A model generated the notes under the pieces. The model was not told the origin of the DNA. It saw only the letters and a program-made list of their open reading frames with translations, and did no database searches. Shown one piece after another: positions 48,477 to 57,426 of a stretch of DNA of 64,000 nucleotides. Positions within the stretch are counted from its first letter, which is position 1; the number at the start of each line of letters is the position of its first letter. Source of the DNA: Chrysophaeum taylorii (lineage: Eukaryota; Sar; Pelagophyceae; Pelagomonadales; Pelagomonadaceae); the NCBI GenBank assembly GCA_029834535.1, contig JAQMWT010000189.1, forward strand, positions 1 to 64,000, read 5' to 3'. The position numbers were made by a program, and so were the translations under genes.

Positions 48477-49050
48477 TTAATAATACTGTAGGGAAACGGT
48501 TTCGTAACATACGTATACCCTTACCCTGATTGTCGACTGCGGTTGCGATGGAGGACGGTGCCTCATGAATCCTGAGCCTTGCGAGGGCATCCGCCCTCCC
48601 GGCGTAGGTTGGCACCTATTCGCCTCCCGGGCGGGCCGGTTGGCAGCCGGAACGTTCGCAGTGGGACGGGGTATGGCCGGGGGGCGAAGACGGAAGGTTA
48701 TCGACGAGTTGGTTGTCAGTCACCGCGGTCTCCTCGTCGCATGGCGACAAGCTTGATGGTCACTCTCCGCCGACCGACCTTTCGGCGCTCCTCGTCTACA
48801 GGCCCGTGATTCCGGACTGGCTCCTGTCGGTCCGGCCTGGCTCCCATGCTCGGGAGAGGTCTGAAGTTAGTAGTTAGTTAACATACGAAGAAGCGTATCA
48901 TCAGACTCAACAACAACTTTTACATTGATATTTAAGCCAAAGTCATTAGTGGCTTGAGACAGGAACGCTGGGGTTGACGAACCAGAACAAAGTAACATGA
49001 CGGAGGTTTTGCGAAGATTGGGCTCTTGTGAGAGAAACACTGGGCGTGAT
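48477..49050 (-). pseudogene. MTase region of A2, N-terminal part
   Basis: Minus-strand reading shows VMLLCSGSSTPAFLSQATND (motif I) and LNINVKVVVESDD (acidic SAM region), then RNRFPTVLL up to the MULE. Retroposon S3 (48,514-48,878) is inserted between the two. Clear counterpart of 7,594-7,740 in A1. Confidence 0.75.
48514..48878 (+). mobile_element. Short LINE-tailed retroposon S3 with 9-bp TSD
   Basis: Flanked by TAACATACG (48,505-48,513 and 48,879-48,887). Begins TATACCCTTACCCTGATTG, contains GGTTGCGATGGAGGACGG and ends CTGAAGTTAGTAGTTAG. Same family as 21,205 and 35,692. Inserted in the motif I stretch of the A2 MTase, 19 bp from the MULE target duplication. Confidence 0.88.
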
Positions 49051-49524
49051 AGTATTCAGGTTAATGGCGGTGTGTTTTGCTGGACAAACTTGTTCTGTTT
49101 CCGAAGATTGAGAACCAAAGGACGAATCCACGGGCGATCTGGTAAAACTCTTTTGAGTAGATAGTTGTAATATGCCAGTAGATCCCTGTTTCCATGGTAT
49201 CGCTTGAGCGGAAATGCGAGGGAGCGAAGTTCGAATTGCTTGTCGCGAGCGATGTTGTAGGTGAGACAAGGGAGAACAGGTAAATTAGCTGCTATATAGT
49301 GTATGGGAATACGCACGTCTTTGTCTATGCGGCTCGTGACAGCGCGGAGCTTTGGCTCAGATCGATCATTGAACACAGTGGTCAGGTTCGTCTGGTTCCA
49401 ATCGAGCGTGCTCAGGATAGCGAGATGTCGATTGTGCTCTGGCTGAAGACATAAGCGAAGTCGATCTTAACATAGCCAGCTTGTGGATGATCTGGTAGGG
49501 GAACAACTATATTACGTGTTAGCA

Positions 49525-51408
49525 TCATTTGTGAGGTACGTTGTTGTCCAGTGGCAGTTTGAATAACAATCGGCGCGTATTTGGAGTCCAGTGGAATAAT
49601 ATGATTTGGTATTGCAAAATCGCACGTGGACATCTGGCAGTGAAGAAGTTCTCCAGAAATAACAGATGAGTTGGAATGATAATCGGTTGAACAGGTGGCG
49701 ATGGTTCGTCGGCCTCATCAGCCATGCTGTGCTTCTCATCAAATGACGATAGCGAAGTATGATCGGCATCCCTTTTGGTTTCGGCTTGTGGTGGTTGGTT
49801 GAGGGCAGAGTGGACCTGTGAAGATAGCGAGGACAGTAACGCTGGTGGTAAAGCCGAGATGGCGGAAGCAGTAAAGAAGTTAGGCACAATATTGGAGGGA
49901 TTACCCTGTGTGTTGGAGGCATCCTTAGTATCTGTAGTAGGAGTGGCCTTTGGGGTGGGAGCAGTAGCAACAGTATGATGTTGTGGCTCCACGTAGTTTA
50001 ACGACTTTTCGGTCGAGGAAAGATGGACGTCTACATCATAAATGATGTCTTCTGCGAACATGAGTTGTTCGTTTAGGCGAAGTAAGGCACTATTGTCCTC
50101 AGTAGATGTCGTTGACAGAATGTCAGCGGATTGCAATAGAGTCTCAAATAACTTGTTGATATTCTGTTGTAGCTGAGCCGTGGTATCATTATCTGTCACA
50201 TGCTTCGTAAGTTCGCTACACTGCGATTGCAGTGTGTTTGACGTGTGCTTCGTTCGATCTAATAATTTCATGTTAGATCGAGAGGACCTGTCAAAAGTGC
50301 GGGGGTAAATTGGGCGATCATGAAACTGTCCAGTAGTTTTCTTGGTGACATAAGAATCACCATGTCGATAATATGACAGATCGCTGCGAGAGAAAGGCCG
50401 GCGAGCATCATTAGAGTTACGCAAGCGTCTAGCATTAAACGTGGAAGATGTACCAGGTTGAGACGCAGTAATGAAGGCGAGTGTGTTAGCAGTTTGAGTC
50501 CGACTTTTGTCTGATAAATCCAGCGTGTTTGTAAGTAGTAACTTTGGCTTTGGTTGAGATGTTAGTCCTTCGACATAGGGTTGCCAAGAAACAGGGCGTT
50601 CTAAGCGTCTTTTGTTCGACCCATTTGATACTACATTATATAAGTCTAATGCGTATTCTAAGATATAGCTAGGGTTGGTAGGGTGACACAATCGTTCAGC
50701 TTCTGGCACAGGCCGAGATGAAGATCGGGTTTCATACATATAACACCAATCTACCCAACCACGATCGTAACGATTGTTGCTGGTATTATCGGCATAATGC
50801 CGATGTATCTCATCATAAATTTTTTTAGAAAGAGTACCGAGGTCGAATTGAAGGTCAGTCTCTTCCTGGTTAAGTTGGTAAGAGATTTGCCTAAATGTTA
50901 GGACAGCTTCGATAAACACATGGACATACCAGTTAGGATTATAAACAACAGAGTTAAACTGCTGTTTCATGTAGGACACATCAGTAGTCGTAACAGACTC
51001 GTAGTGACTAAAGGCAATGAGCATAATGGCTCGAGCCTTGTTGGGTAAATAACTTTTGTTATATACCTCACTGATGGCGGGCCAGGCCGCAGGTGCTGGT
51101 TTTCCAACACTTTCAAGATCGAAATAAGTATGCAAGAATGTAGCATACGTATTCTGACAAGTGTGCCAGTCAGCAGCAGTTAACGAAAGCATAGTAACAG
51201 GGGCACGAACACGGGTGTCAAAAGCTAATGCTTTCGGGTGCGCGCGATTTAAGATTCGTTCCTCTTCTAAGAAACGAGCATTGATTTCAGGACGTAATGC
51301 CTTGACTTCATAGTCGTAACAGACAGTAGCTAGCTGAGCTACTTCTGCATCAGGTAAGTTGGGGAAGGCTTCATTGGTGAAATGCCATTCCTGATACTCA
51401 GGGGGCAA
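49525..51408 (-). CDS. gag frame of A2
   Basis: A 627-residue frame starting inside gag (MPPEYQEWHFTNEAFPNLPD). Residues ~75-300 are probably capsid-like, rich in aromatic residues (WHTCQNTYATFLHTYFDLES, NPNWYVHVFIEAVLTFRQIS). A basic/Ser-rich segment follows (RRLRNSNDARRPFSRSDLSY), then a helical region (AQLQQNINKLFETLLQSADI), the border motif STEKSLNY (49,994-50,014) and the acidic stretch before the protease. No CCHC knuckle. The very end of the frame overlaps the protease region (49,412-49,640). The gag start lies at 51,409-51,630. Confidence 0.7.
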   Translation of the reverse strand: MPPEYQEWHFTNEAFPNLPDAEVAQLATVCYDYEVKALRPEINARFLEEERILNRAHPKALAFDTRVRAPVTMLSLTAADWHTCQNTYATFLHTYFDLESVGKPAPAAWPAISEVYNKSYLPNKARAIMLIAFSHYESVTTTDVSYMKQQFNSVVYNPNWYVHVFIEAVLTFRQISYQLNQEETDLQFDLGTLSKKIYDEIHRHYADNTSNNRYDRGWVDWCYMYETRSSSRPVPEAERLCHPTNPSYILEYALDLYNVVSNGSNKRRLERPVSWQPYVEGLTSQPKPKLLLTNTLDLSDKSRTQTANTLAFITASQPGTSSTFNARRLRNSNDARRPFSRSDLSYYRHGDSYVTKKTTGQFHDRPIYPRTFDRSSRSNMKLLDRTKHTSNTLQSQCSELTKHVTDNDTTAQLQQNINKLFETLLQSADILSTTSTEDNSALLRLNEQLMFAEDIIYDVDVHLSSTEKSLNYVEPQHHTVATAPTPKATPTTDTKDASNTQGNPSNIVPNFFTASAISALPPALLSSLSSQVHSALNQPPQAETKRDADHTSLSSFDEKHSMADEADEPSPPVQPIIIPTHLLFLENFFTARCPRAILQYQIILFHWTPNTRRLLFKLPLDNNVPHK

Positions 51409-51639
51409 TTCATCAACAGCTAAACGGAGTTCAGCAGCCCTATCGGTCTTCCATTCCAGGAAAACGCGATCGAGAATTTGATTCCGGAGGATATTATGTC
51501 CGCACGCGTGATCGTCTTAGGTGCGGCTCGTGCTGCGTGTTATGCCATACCAGTTGACGGGGAACCAATGGGTTCAGTCACGCAGTTGACACTGTCTAGA
51601 CATTCAAAGGGGGTATGTCTATCGGTGTCTATGTACACT

Positions 51640-52382
51640 CATTCGTTTTCGATGGAAAATGTCTATTTGACGACGGTGCAAGCTGTGAGTCCAGAGTAGT
51701 GTCGCTAAGCGTAGTCACTCAGGCAGCTGGTTATTTTTGGTGCTCTCAAGGAGCTTGTTAGGTGCATTGCCATGGAATGTACGAGTGGACGTACCCAAAA
51801 TATTCCACAACATGTGTGCTAGAGTACAGGTTAGCCAACTTACACACACATCAACATTGACATGACAATACGATACTATGAACATGTGCACACAAGGTTA
51901 CACGATCACGTGTGCAAAATGTGCGATATACAGCCCAATGGTAATGGCGTTATATTGACAAGCGTGTCTGCATGTCGAGGCTGGACCGGCGCGGTAACAG
52001 TCCAAAACCCATAGGTTACGTGCATGCTGACACGTGGTTTCTCAGGGACCCGCCTGGGCCCATAACCTGCAGAGCATTTAGCATGCAGTGGTAAGTCACC
52101 TGGGAAACCATCCCGTCTCATCATGAACGTCTGGAAGTATTTAATTCGGGGAAGGAAAAAAGGTATGTTCCCTATATCCTCAGAACACGACAGGCGGCAT
52201 CTAGAACTACACGAGAAAGGTAAAGTGTATAGTGCTACATACCTCGGGACGCGCTAGACCATGATGATGAGCTTAAGCACAAATCAGAGGACTATTTGAC
52301 TGTGTAGAAAGGAAGAAGAAGGGTAAGGAAGAGATCACATTCTCAACGGACGGATAAGGGTAAGAGGCAGCAGATTTCTCTG
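51640..52382 (-). repeat. 5' LTR (plus leader) of family A, copy A2
   Basis: Nearly the same as 33,860-34,660: shared TACGAGTGGACGTACCC, GGTTATGGGCCCAGGCGGG, ACGACAGGCGGCATCTAGAA, and the outer end GAGGCAGCAGATTTCTCTG. The boundary between LTR and leader is not resolved. Confidence 0.75.
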
Positions 52383-52500
52383 AAATCCGGAGCTGGCGAC
52401 GGCGGTTTCGCCAACGCATTAATCATCCGAAGAGCTTCGGTCAAAAACAGCCTCTCTGAGGGCCAGTTTTCTCAACCAAAGGATTATTAGCCTTACCTAT
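52383..52500. other. Scrap resembling the element C-type LTR
   Basis: ACGCATTAATCATCCGAAGAGCTT matches 5,220-5,243 next to the element C-type leader. Nothing else is recognised in this interval. Confidence 0.3.
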
Positions 52501-52654
52501 ATACCGTCATTGGCCGAGCCGTTTCAACTAGGTGGCCGTTCCAACGTCCCGAAAAATACGATCCCAGAAAATCAAACCCATCCAACCAGGCGAAATTTTT
52601 TGACCCTAGAAAATCAAACCCAACTAACCAGACGAACGCAATCGACCTGGGCAA

Positions 52655-52741
52655 TCCAACCAAACCAACCGCCAAACCAACCAAAACCAACCAAAACCAA
52701 CCAAAACCAACCAAAACCAACCAAAACCAACCAAAACCAAC
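52655..52741 (+). repeat. (CCAACCAAAA)n microsatellite
   Basis: Seven or so 10-bp units. Related CAAACCAACC words are scattered at 52,560-52,660 and 53,290-53,400, giving the whole interval an unusual AACC composition. No gene in 53,140-53,457. Confidence 0.9.
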
Positions 52742-52777
52742 ATCCAGCGTTCTCCTTCGCGTCGTCTTCTGGGGCCC

Positions 52778-53131
52778 TCAACACACGTGCGCCGTTCCTT
52801 CAGAGCGACGCGCATCATTGTGGCCAAAAATCTTGGCATGATGAACACGATCTGAGTTGCTCTCCGCCCATTCGTACGGCGGCATGGCGACGGCCGGCGC
52901 TCTAGCCCCCGCCCTGGAACCAAGAAAGAGAGATTCAATCGACGGTTTTACATGTCGCTTCGTTGTAAACGGTGCAGCGGCTGCAGTCGGAGCCGCCGCC
53001 GCCGTTGTCGTCGCTGGTGCCGGTGCTGGTGCCGGGGCTGGTGCCGTTGCCGTTGCTGGTTCTGGCGCTTGCGGCGGCGCAGGCTCTGCAGCGTATTTCA
53101 TTAGGATTTCCTCGACAGCAGCGTCGTACAT
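52778..53131 (-). CDS. Unrecognised Ala/Pro-rich frame
   Basis: 117 residues: MYDAAVEEILMKYAAEPAPP, a low-complexity PAPAPAPA/TTTAAAA stretch, then KRHVKPSIESLFLGSRAGAR. Reading further upstream gives KDPFDKKLLTQD in frame, after a possible acceptor TTTAG at 53,167-53,171, so it may be an exon. No domain is recognised; it could equally be a transposon tail. Confidence 0.3.
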   Translation of the reverse strand: MYDAAVEEILMKYAAEPAPPQAPEPATATAPAPAPAPAPATTTAAAAPTAAAAPFTTKRHVKPSIESLFLGSRAGARAPAVAMPPYEWAESNSDRVHHAKIFGHNDARRSEGTAHVC

Positions 53132-53563
53132 GTCCTGGGTCAGCAGCTTCTTGTCGAACGGGTCCTTCTAAATTTTCAACTCCGCCCGGCGCGCAGCTCA
53201 AGCTGTCTCGTCCATGGTTCAGGAATGCGTCGGCGAAGAGACAAAATAATATATACATAGAAAAATAGGCGTGCGTCGGTGAAGAGAATAAATCAAACCA
53301 AACCAACCAAAAAAGCGCACGTCGGCTAAGAAATGAATCAAACCAAACCAACCAGGAGACGCGTCGCGTCAGAATGACAATCCAACCCAACCAACTGCCT
53401 GCGAAGATTTGTATCGAAAGATCGAACAAAAACCAAACTTACCCTTTTTTTATACATTCCCCGACACCACGTAGGTAGGTAAGTGCCCCCGCTAGGTCCG
53501 GATTCAAGTTTTATATTGAAATTTTTTTCGGTTTCGTAGCGATTTCGGTCGTTAGGAGGCGAT

Positions 53564-54003
53564 GAGTGGTACTGACGGCGCGCCTACGCTTGGTCGCGCG
53601 ATGGCGCAGCGCCCAGAGTACGAAGTGGGCCGCTCGCGTGTCGATGTGACCATGGTCTCCGTGCCGAACGCTTGGCGCCAGGGCGCAACCCGTGCTGCGG
53701 AAATTCTACTTGCCGCCGACGCTGGGGAGTCGCCATTGTAGCGCAGTCGATGTCGACTTCGATCAAATGGCTGCGGCCGGCGTGGACATGTTCAGGCCGC
53801 TCGGTGAGTTTGTGGGATTGAGTGGAGTTGACGCGGGACCGCGGACGATGAAGAAGACCAAGAGTGTCGGGGCGCTGGTGACTTCGTGGACTTGGTGGAT
53901 GATCCCGCACGCGACATCGAGGCATCGTTAGAAGAAAATGGCAGCATCGACCGCAAGCAGCGGACCGTCATGGACGCTAACAACCAGGCAGTTAGTATGT
54001 GTT
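53564..54003 (+). other. Possible small coding region, unrecognised
   Basis: A 59-codon frame from the ATG at 53,564 (MSGTDGAPTLGRAMAQRPEY) runs to 53,743. The same frame reads protein-like again near 53,880-54,003 (GDFVDLVDDPARDIEASLEE). A GTGAGT at 53,802 could be a donor. No homologue recognised. Confidence 0.22.
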
Positions 54004-54047
54004 AATGAAGGGAAGCGGACCCGGCCAGGGGAGCCCGGCGCACAGAG

Positions 54048-54818
54048 TCAGCGGGGCCGGGAGCTCCCCTTGGACTTCCGCGAACGAGGTCTCGGTCCCG
54101 CCGTTGTTGTCGAGTCTTCTCGTAGCATCGAAGCAGAGCCGGACGCGGGGGGGGACAGCAAGAGCGACACGATCTTGAGGAGGATGGCTTGCAGTCGAAC
54201 CCGCCTCACCGGACGACAATGCGTCGTCGTCGTCGTCGTCGTCGTCTTCACTGCCGAGGTCGACGACGACGAAGTCCTCAACCTCGTCGTCGAATTCGTG
54301 GGACTCAGCCAGGGCCGGGGCCTCGCCCGACAAGGAAGCGATTGGTTGCCGCTCTTGCGTGAGAACGTCGTCGTCGTCGACGTCTTCGTCGTCGTCGTCC
54401 CGCCATCCTTCATCTCCTCATCATCACGAGCGCCACCAAATGGAACCGTGGCCGGTTCGCTCACTGCGGTCGATTCGTTCACCTTAGGGCGTTTTGGTTG
54501 CGGCTGGAAGAAACTTGTGATCGAGCGCGCCGCGGTCGTCTTCTTCGCCGGCGAGTGCTTTGACTTATTATGTTTTTCGCAGTGGAACAGAGACGCCGTC
54601 GTGCTGGCGCCGTCCGCGGCGTTCGACTCGCCGAAATCACTGGACGTGCACCCGGACTCGCAGCATCGGACCCCACTGCTCGTCACTTCGAAAGTTACGG
54701 TGCGCCATGCACACAAGCCTTTTCCCAGTCCGACTTCGCCGCATTCACACAAAACTTTGAACCCGCGGCCACCGGCGGCCACGTCGCCTGCTTCTTTCCC
54801 TTCGCATAACCGCAACAA
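54048..54818 (-). CDS. Unrecognised frame with Cys-rich start and PIP-box-like peptide
   Basis: 256 residues. The N-terminal part has CECGEVGLGKGLC, CCESGC and FHCEKHNKSKH, which might be a zinc-binding domain. AARSITSFFQPQPKRPKV follows, resembling PCNA-binding PIP boxes (I-x-x-F-F followed by basic residues). Further on the frame is Thr-rich, while the neighbouring frame in the same stretch reads strongly acidic (EFDDEVEDFVVVDLGSEDDD), so a slip is likely. Possibly the N-terminus of a hAT-like transposase; not certain. Confidence 0.3.
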   Translation of the reverse strand: MLRLCEGKEAGDVAAGGRGFKVLCECGEVGLGKGLCAWRTVTFEVTSSGVRCCESGCTSSDFGESNAADGASTTASLFHCEKHNKSKHSPAKKTTAARSITSFFQPQPKRPKVNESTAVSEPATVPFGGARDDEEMKDGGTTTTKTSTTTTFSRKSGNQSLPCRARPRPWLSPTNSTTRLRTSSSSTSAVKTTTTTTTTHCRPVRRVRLQAILLKIVSLLLSPPASGSASMLREDSTTTAGPRPRSRKSKGSSRPR

Positions 54819-55103
54819 GGCAGCTCCGCGCTTATCTGGCGCACCTACCTACCTACGTGCGTTTAGGGATTGCTTTTTTTGCTGCCCCTTGGGATCAAAC
54901 AAGGTTAGATCGGCTCGGCCAATGACGGTTACCGAACCTCAATCACCGGTGACAAAGGTATTCGTCACCGGTGACAAACTTTTTCACCGGATAATAACCG
55001 AGATCAACCCGGATTAACCGGGATTTACCGGGATCAACCGGGGGAAACTCTACGATGGCTGTTTGCTCCCAAAAAATCGCCACACGTCGTTCAAATTCGA
55101 GTC

Positions 55104-55678
55104 GTGCAGTCACCTCGGGCTGTTGGGGGCCGCAGTGCTGCGCGACAACGCCGTGTCGATCGACATGCTCGGATTTGGAGCACCCAGGGACGTCATGAAC
55201 AAGGACGAGAGCTAGAGTGCAGAACACGCCCACGTGGACAAACCCGGTGCATCACCATTATCGTCCTGGAGATGTGGAAGCAGAACAAGATGACCTACTC
55301 CCTCGCCGAATGGCGCGTCACCGGCCGCAACCAGCTTCCCAAGATCGCCCCCATCGCCGAGCGCCTTGACATGCTCGCCGTCCAGTCTGCTGATGTCGAG
55401 CGCGCCTGCAAGGCCCACAAGGTCATCTACACCAAGGCCCGCTCCTGCCTCCATACCCATACCCATACCGCCCACATGCTCCTCTTCACCTACATCAACC
55501 TCCGCCTCATCAATAAGTGCACAGCCGAGATCGGCGACTTCCTCCTGCAGTGCGTTGCTTGCGAGGACGACCGCGCACCCGCTGCATAAGAAGACAGCGA
55601 CATTGAAATCGTCGAAGACCCCGCCGCCACCCGCGCCACCCCTGCCGCCCCTGCGGACCACGACGACGCCTCCGGCTG
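55104..55678 (+). pseudogene. hAT transposase C-terminal dimerisation domain
   Basis: Within the frame 55,104-55,589, residues ~50-150 read ITIIVLEMWKQNKMTYSLAEW, LPKIAPIAERLDMLAVQSAD, VERACKAHKVIYTKARSCL and LLFTYINLRLIN. This matches the hAT C-terminal pattern (Y-x-L-x-x-A-x-x-x-L...S-x-x-ER-x-x-S...R-x-x-L...N). After an in-frame TAA the same frame goes on as EDSDIEIVEDPAATRATPAA to 55,678, probably the original acidic tail. Only the C-terminus of the transposase is present. Confidence 0.6.
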
Positions 55679-56465
55679 AAACAACGATACAAGAAGAAGC
55701 AAGTAGAATCGGCAAGCTCAACACCACCAAGCTCAATGCCACAAGCCCCGCTCTGTGTATAACCCCGACACCCCTCTCGGTCCCTTGTCTTCCCTTCCAC
55801 GTTTCCTCCTTCTGGCTCTTTGGGCCTGGCGGATATTCTTTTTCTTTCTCTGCGACCGTTCATTCTGGCTCTTTTCGCCCGGAGTTGCAAAATTACTTTA
55901 ATAATAATGAACCAATGAACCATGCGATGCGGCGGGACGCGAAGATAGAGGCGAGCCGCGAGAGGTCAAGCGGCGGGGGCGGCGCCGGGTGAGCGCCAGG
56001 CGTGCGTAGTCATGGCGGGGTCGCGCCACGCACGAGCGAGCGTAATGTGAAGAACTGCGGGCAGCAGCGCCGCAAAAACTGTCCAGTGGCGTCGTGAAAA
56101 TAGGGGGATAAGCTGACGTGGCGAGGAAAAACATTAACCCCCCTTGAGTTCGTCACAAACAATAACGGGTTAATAACCGGTTTATCCCGGTTATTCACTT
56201 TTTCGGTTAATAACCGTGAGGTACGGTAACATTGACGGTACGTGGTGTCGGGGGGTTAGCATTTTTTGCTGCCCCTTGAATAGGGATATTGACAACGTAT
56301 AGGGTGGGTTAAGGGACCATAAATTTGATTCAGTGAATTAACTTTCTGACATTGAGCGCGAAACCCTTGAATCGAAAAGCGCCAGGCTCGATTTCAAAAC
56401 GAGCCTTTTTAGCCGTTTTTGAGCCGTTGGGACGCGTGAAGTCAAGCGCGAGGCGCTCTGGGACG

Positions 56466-57110
56466 ATGGCTGGGGCCCCGGCGGCCGTTCAGATCTTGCC
56501 TGATACAGTCACCGAGCTCCCCGAGGCAGTGGGCTCGCAGAATCGGTCAATGAAACCGGACGAGCGGTGCGTACGCCGGTCCAACCTCCGCGAAGGAGAG
56601 TGTTGCTGCTGCGTCGCTGTGCTACCGGAGGATCCGGGCAAGACGATTGACCTGGAACGAGTGCGCGGCATCGAGGGCGAGCTGCCCCTTCAATTCTTCG
56701 TCTGCAGTAAGCGCTGCCGCAGCGACTTTGCACCAATGTACGCCGACGTCCGGCCTGTGCTCGAGATCAAGAAACGCGTCTCGGCGGCGTTGACCACGTG
56801 CTTGAAGACGGACATCCGGCCCGGCGATCGAGTCGAGGCGATAGGCAGCCTTTCGGCCGGCGTCAGAGTCTACGCTGAGGTGGTTACCGTCCGCAGGCTC
56901 CACTATGACGCAGCAACGAGCTCGGTCACTCTCGCGGTCAAGGGCGTCTCCAACGGCACCATCAAGGTGGGCTTGAGCGGCGTCCGCGCAGCGTCGGACA
57001 AGGAGAACGCCGTCGCCAGTCGCGCTCGATCGACCGCTTCGCACCGGCGGCCGCCTGCGCTGCAGCCAGCACAATCGCAGTCGCAGTCGCCCGGTTGTAG
57101 AGGCAGCTGG
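56466..57110 (+). CDS. Cys-rich N-terminal part of unclassified transposase-like protein
   Basis: I take the ATG at 56,466 (MAGAPAAVQILPDTVTELPE) within the open frame 56,352-57,359. The pattern RRSNLREGECCCCVAVL...FFVCSKRCRSDFAPMYADV gives four to six cysteines fit for a zinc-binding domain (~residues 37-85). A beta-rich stretch follows (DIRPGDRVEAIGSLSAGVRV...VSNGTIKVGL), possibly a small barrel. The frame stops making sense near 57,110, where the coiled coil continues in another frame (57,110-57,400). Confidence 0.45.
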
Positions 57111-57426
57111 TGGTGGAACGGCCCAAGGTCCAGCAGCTCGAGGCAGCATGGGCGTCCCAGCAACACCGTGCCGCCGCGACCGAGCGTGCCGTTATGGTGG
57201 CAAACGAAGAGGCCTTCGAAGCCGAGGTCGAGAATGCCGAGGCCATGGAGGCTGCGGCAGCTGTCGCTGCCCGAGCTGATGCGGAGGCCCGGGAGGCGGC
57301 CCATCGAGAGCAACAACTCAAGGTCCAGCGTCAGCGGAGCGATGAGGCTGCGGCGTTGAAGCGGAAGCGCGCTCTGCAGGCGGGGGCTGAAGAGAAGTAG
57401 AGGCGGCGGCCGACGCCCGCGCCGAA

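Larger units (their letters stand above)
37000..52382 (-). mobile_element. LTR retrotransposon family A, copy A2
   Basis: The most complete family A copy: 5' LTR (to 52,382), gag (49,525-51,630), protease (49,412-49,640), MTase (43,015-43,565 with 48,477-49,050), integrase (40,900-42,000), RT (38,850-40,100), RNase H (37,935-38,842) and ORF3 (37,049-37,853). The 3' LTR is not seen; family B LTR lies beyond 37,000. A MULE and a short retroposon are inserted in the MTase region. Apart from the insertions it has a handful of breaks. By eye close to A1. Confidence 0.85.
53457..56255. mobile_element. Nested DNA-transposon remains with inverted ends (hAT-related)
   Basis: CCCCGACACCACGTA at 53,458-53,472 recurs inverted at 56,240-56,254. 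CACGTAGGTAGGTA (53,469) recurs inverted as TACCTACCTACGTG (54,844-54,857), so the right end of an outer element appears split by an inserted 1.38-kb segment. Inside, GTTACCGAACCTCA (54,928-54,941) and TGAGGTACGGTAAC (56,217-56,230) form another inverted pair, next to AATGACGG/ATTGACGG. The inner segment encodes a hAT dimerisation domain. Boundaries are tentative. Confidence 0.45.

Noticed and set aside
53938-55017. Plus-strand frame of 359 codons
   Set aside because: Reads runs of Val from GTC repeats that are antisense to an acidic stretch; low complexity, no domain, and it crosses an element boundary.
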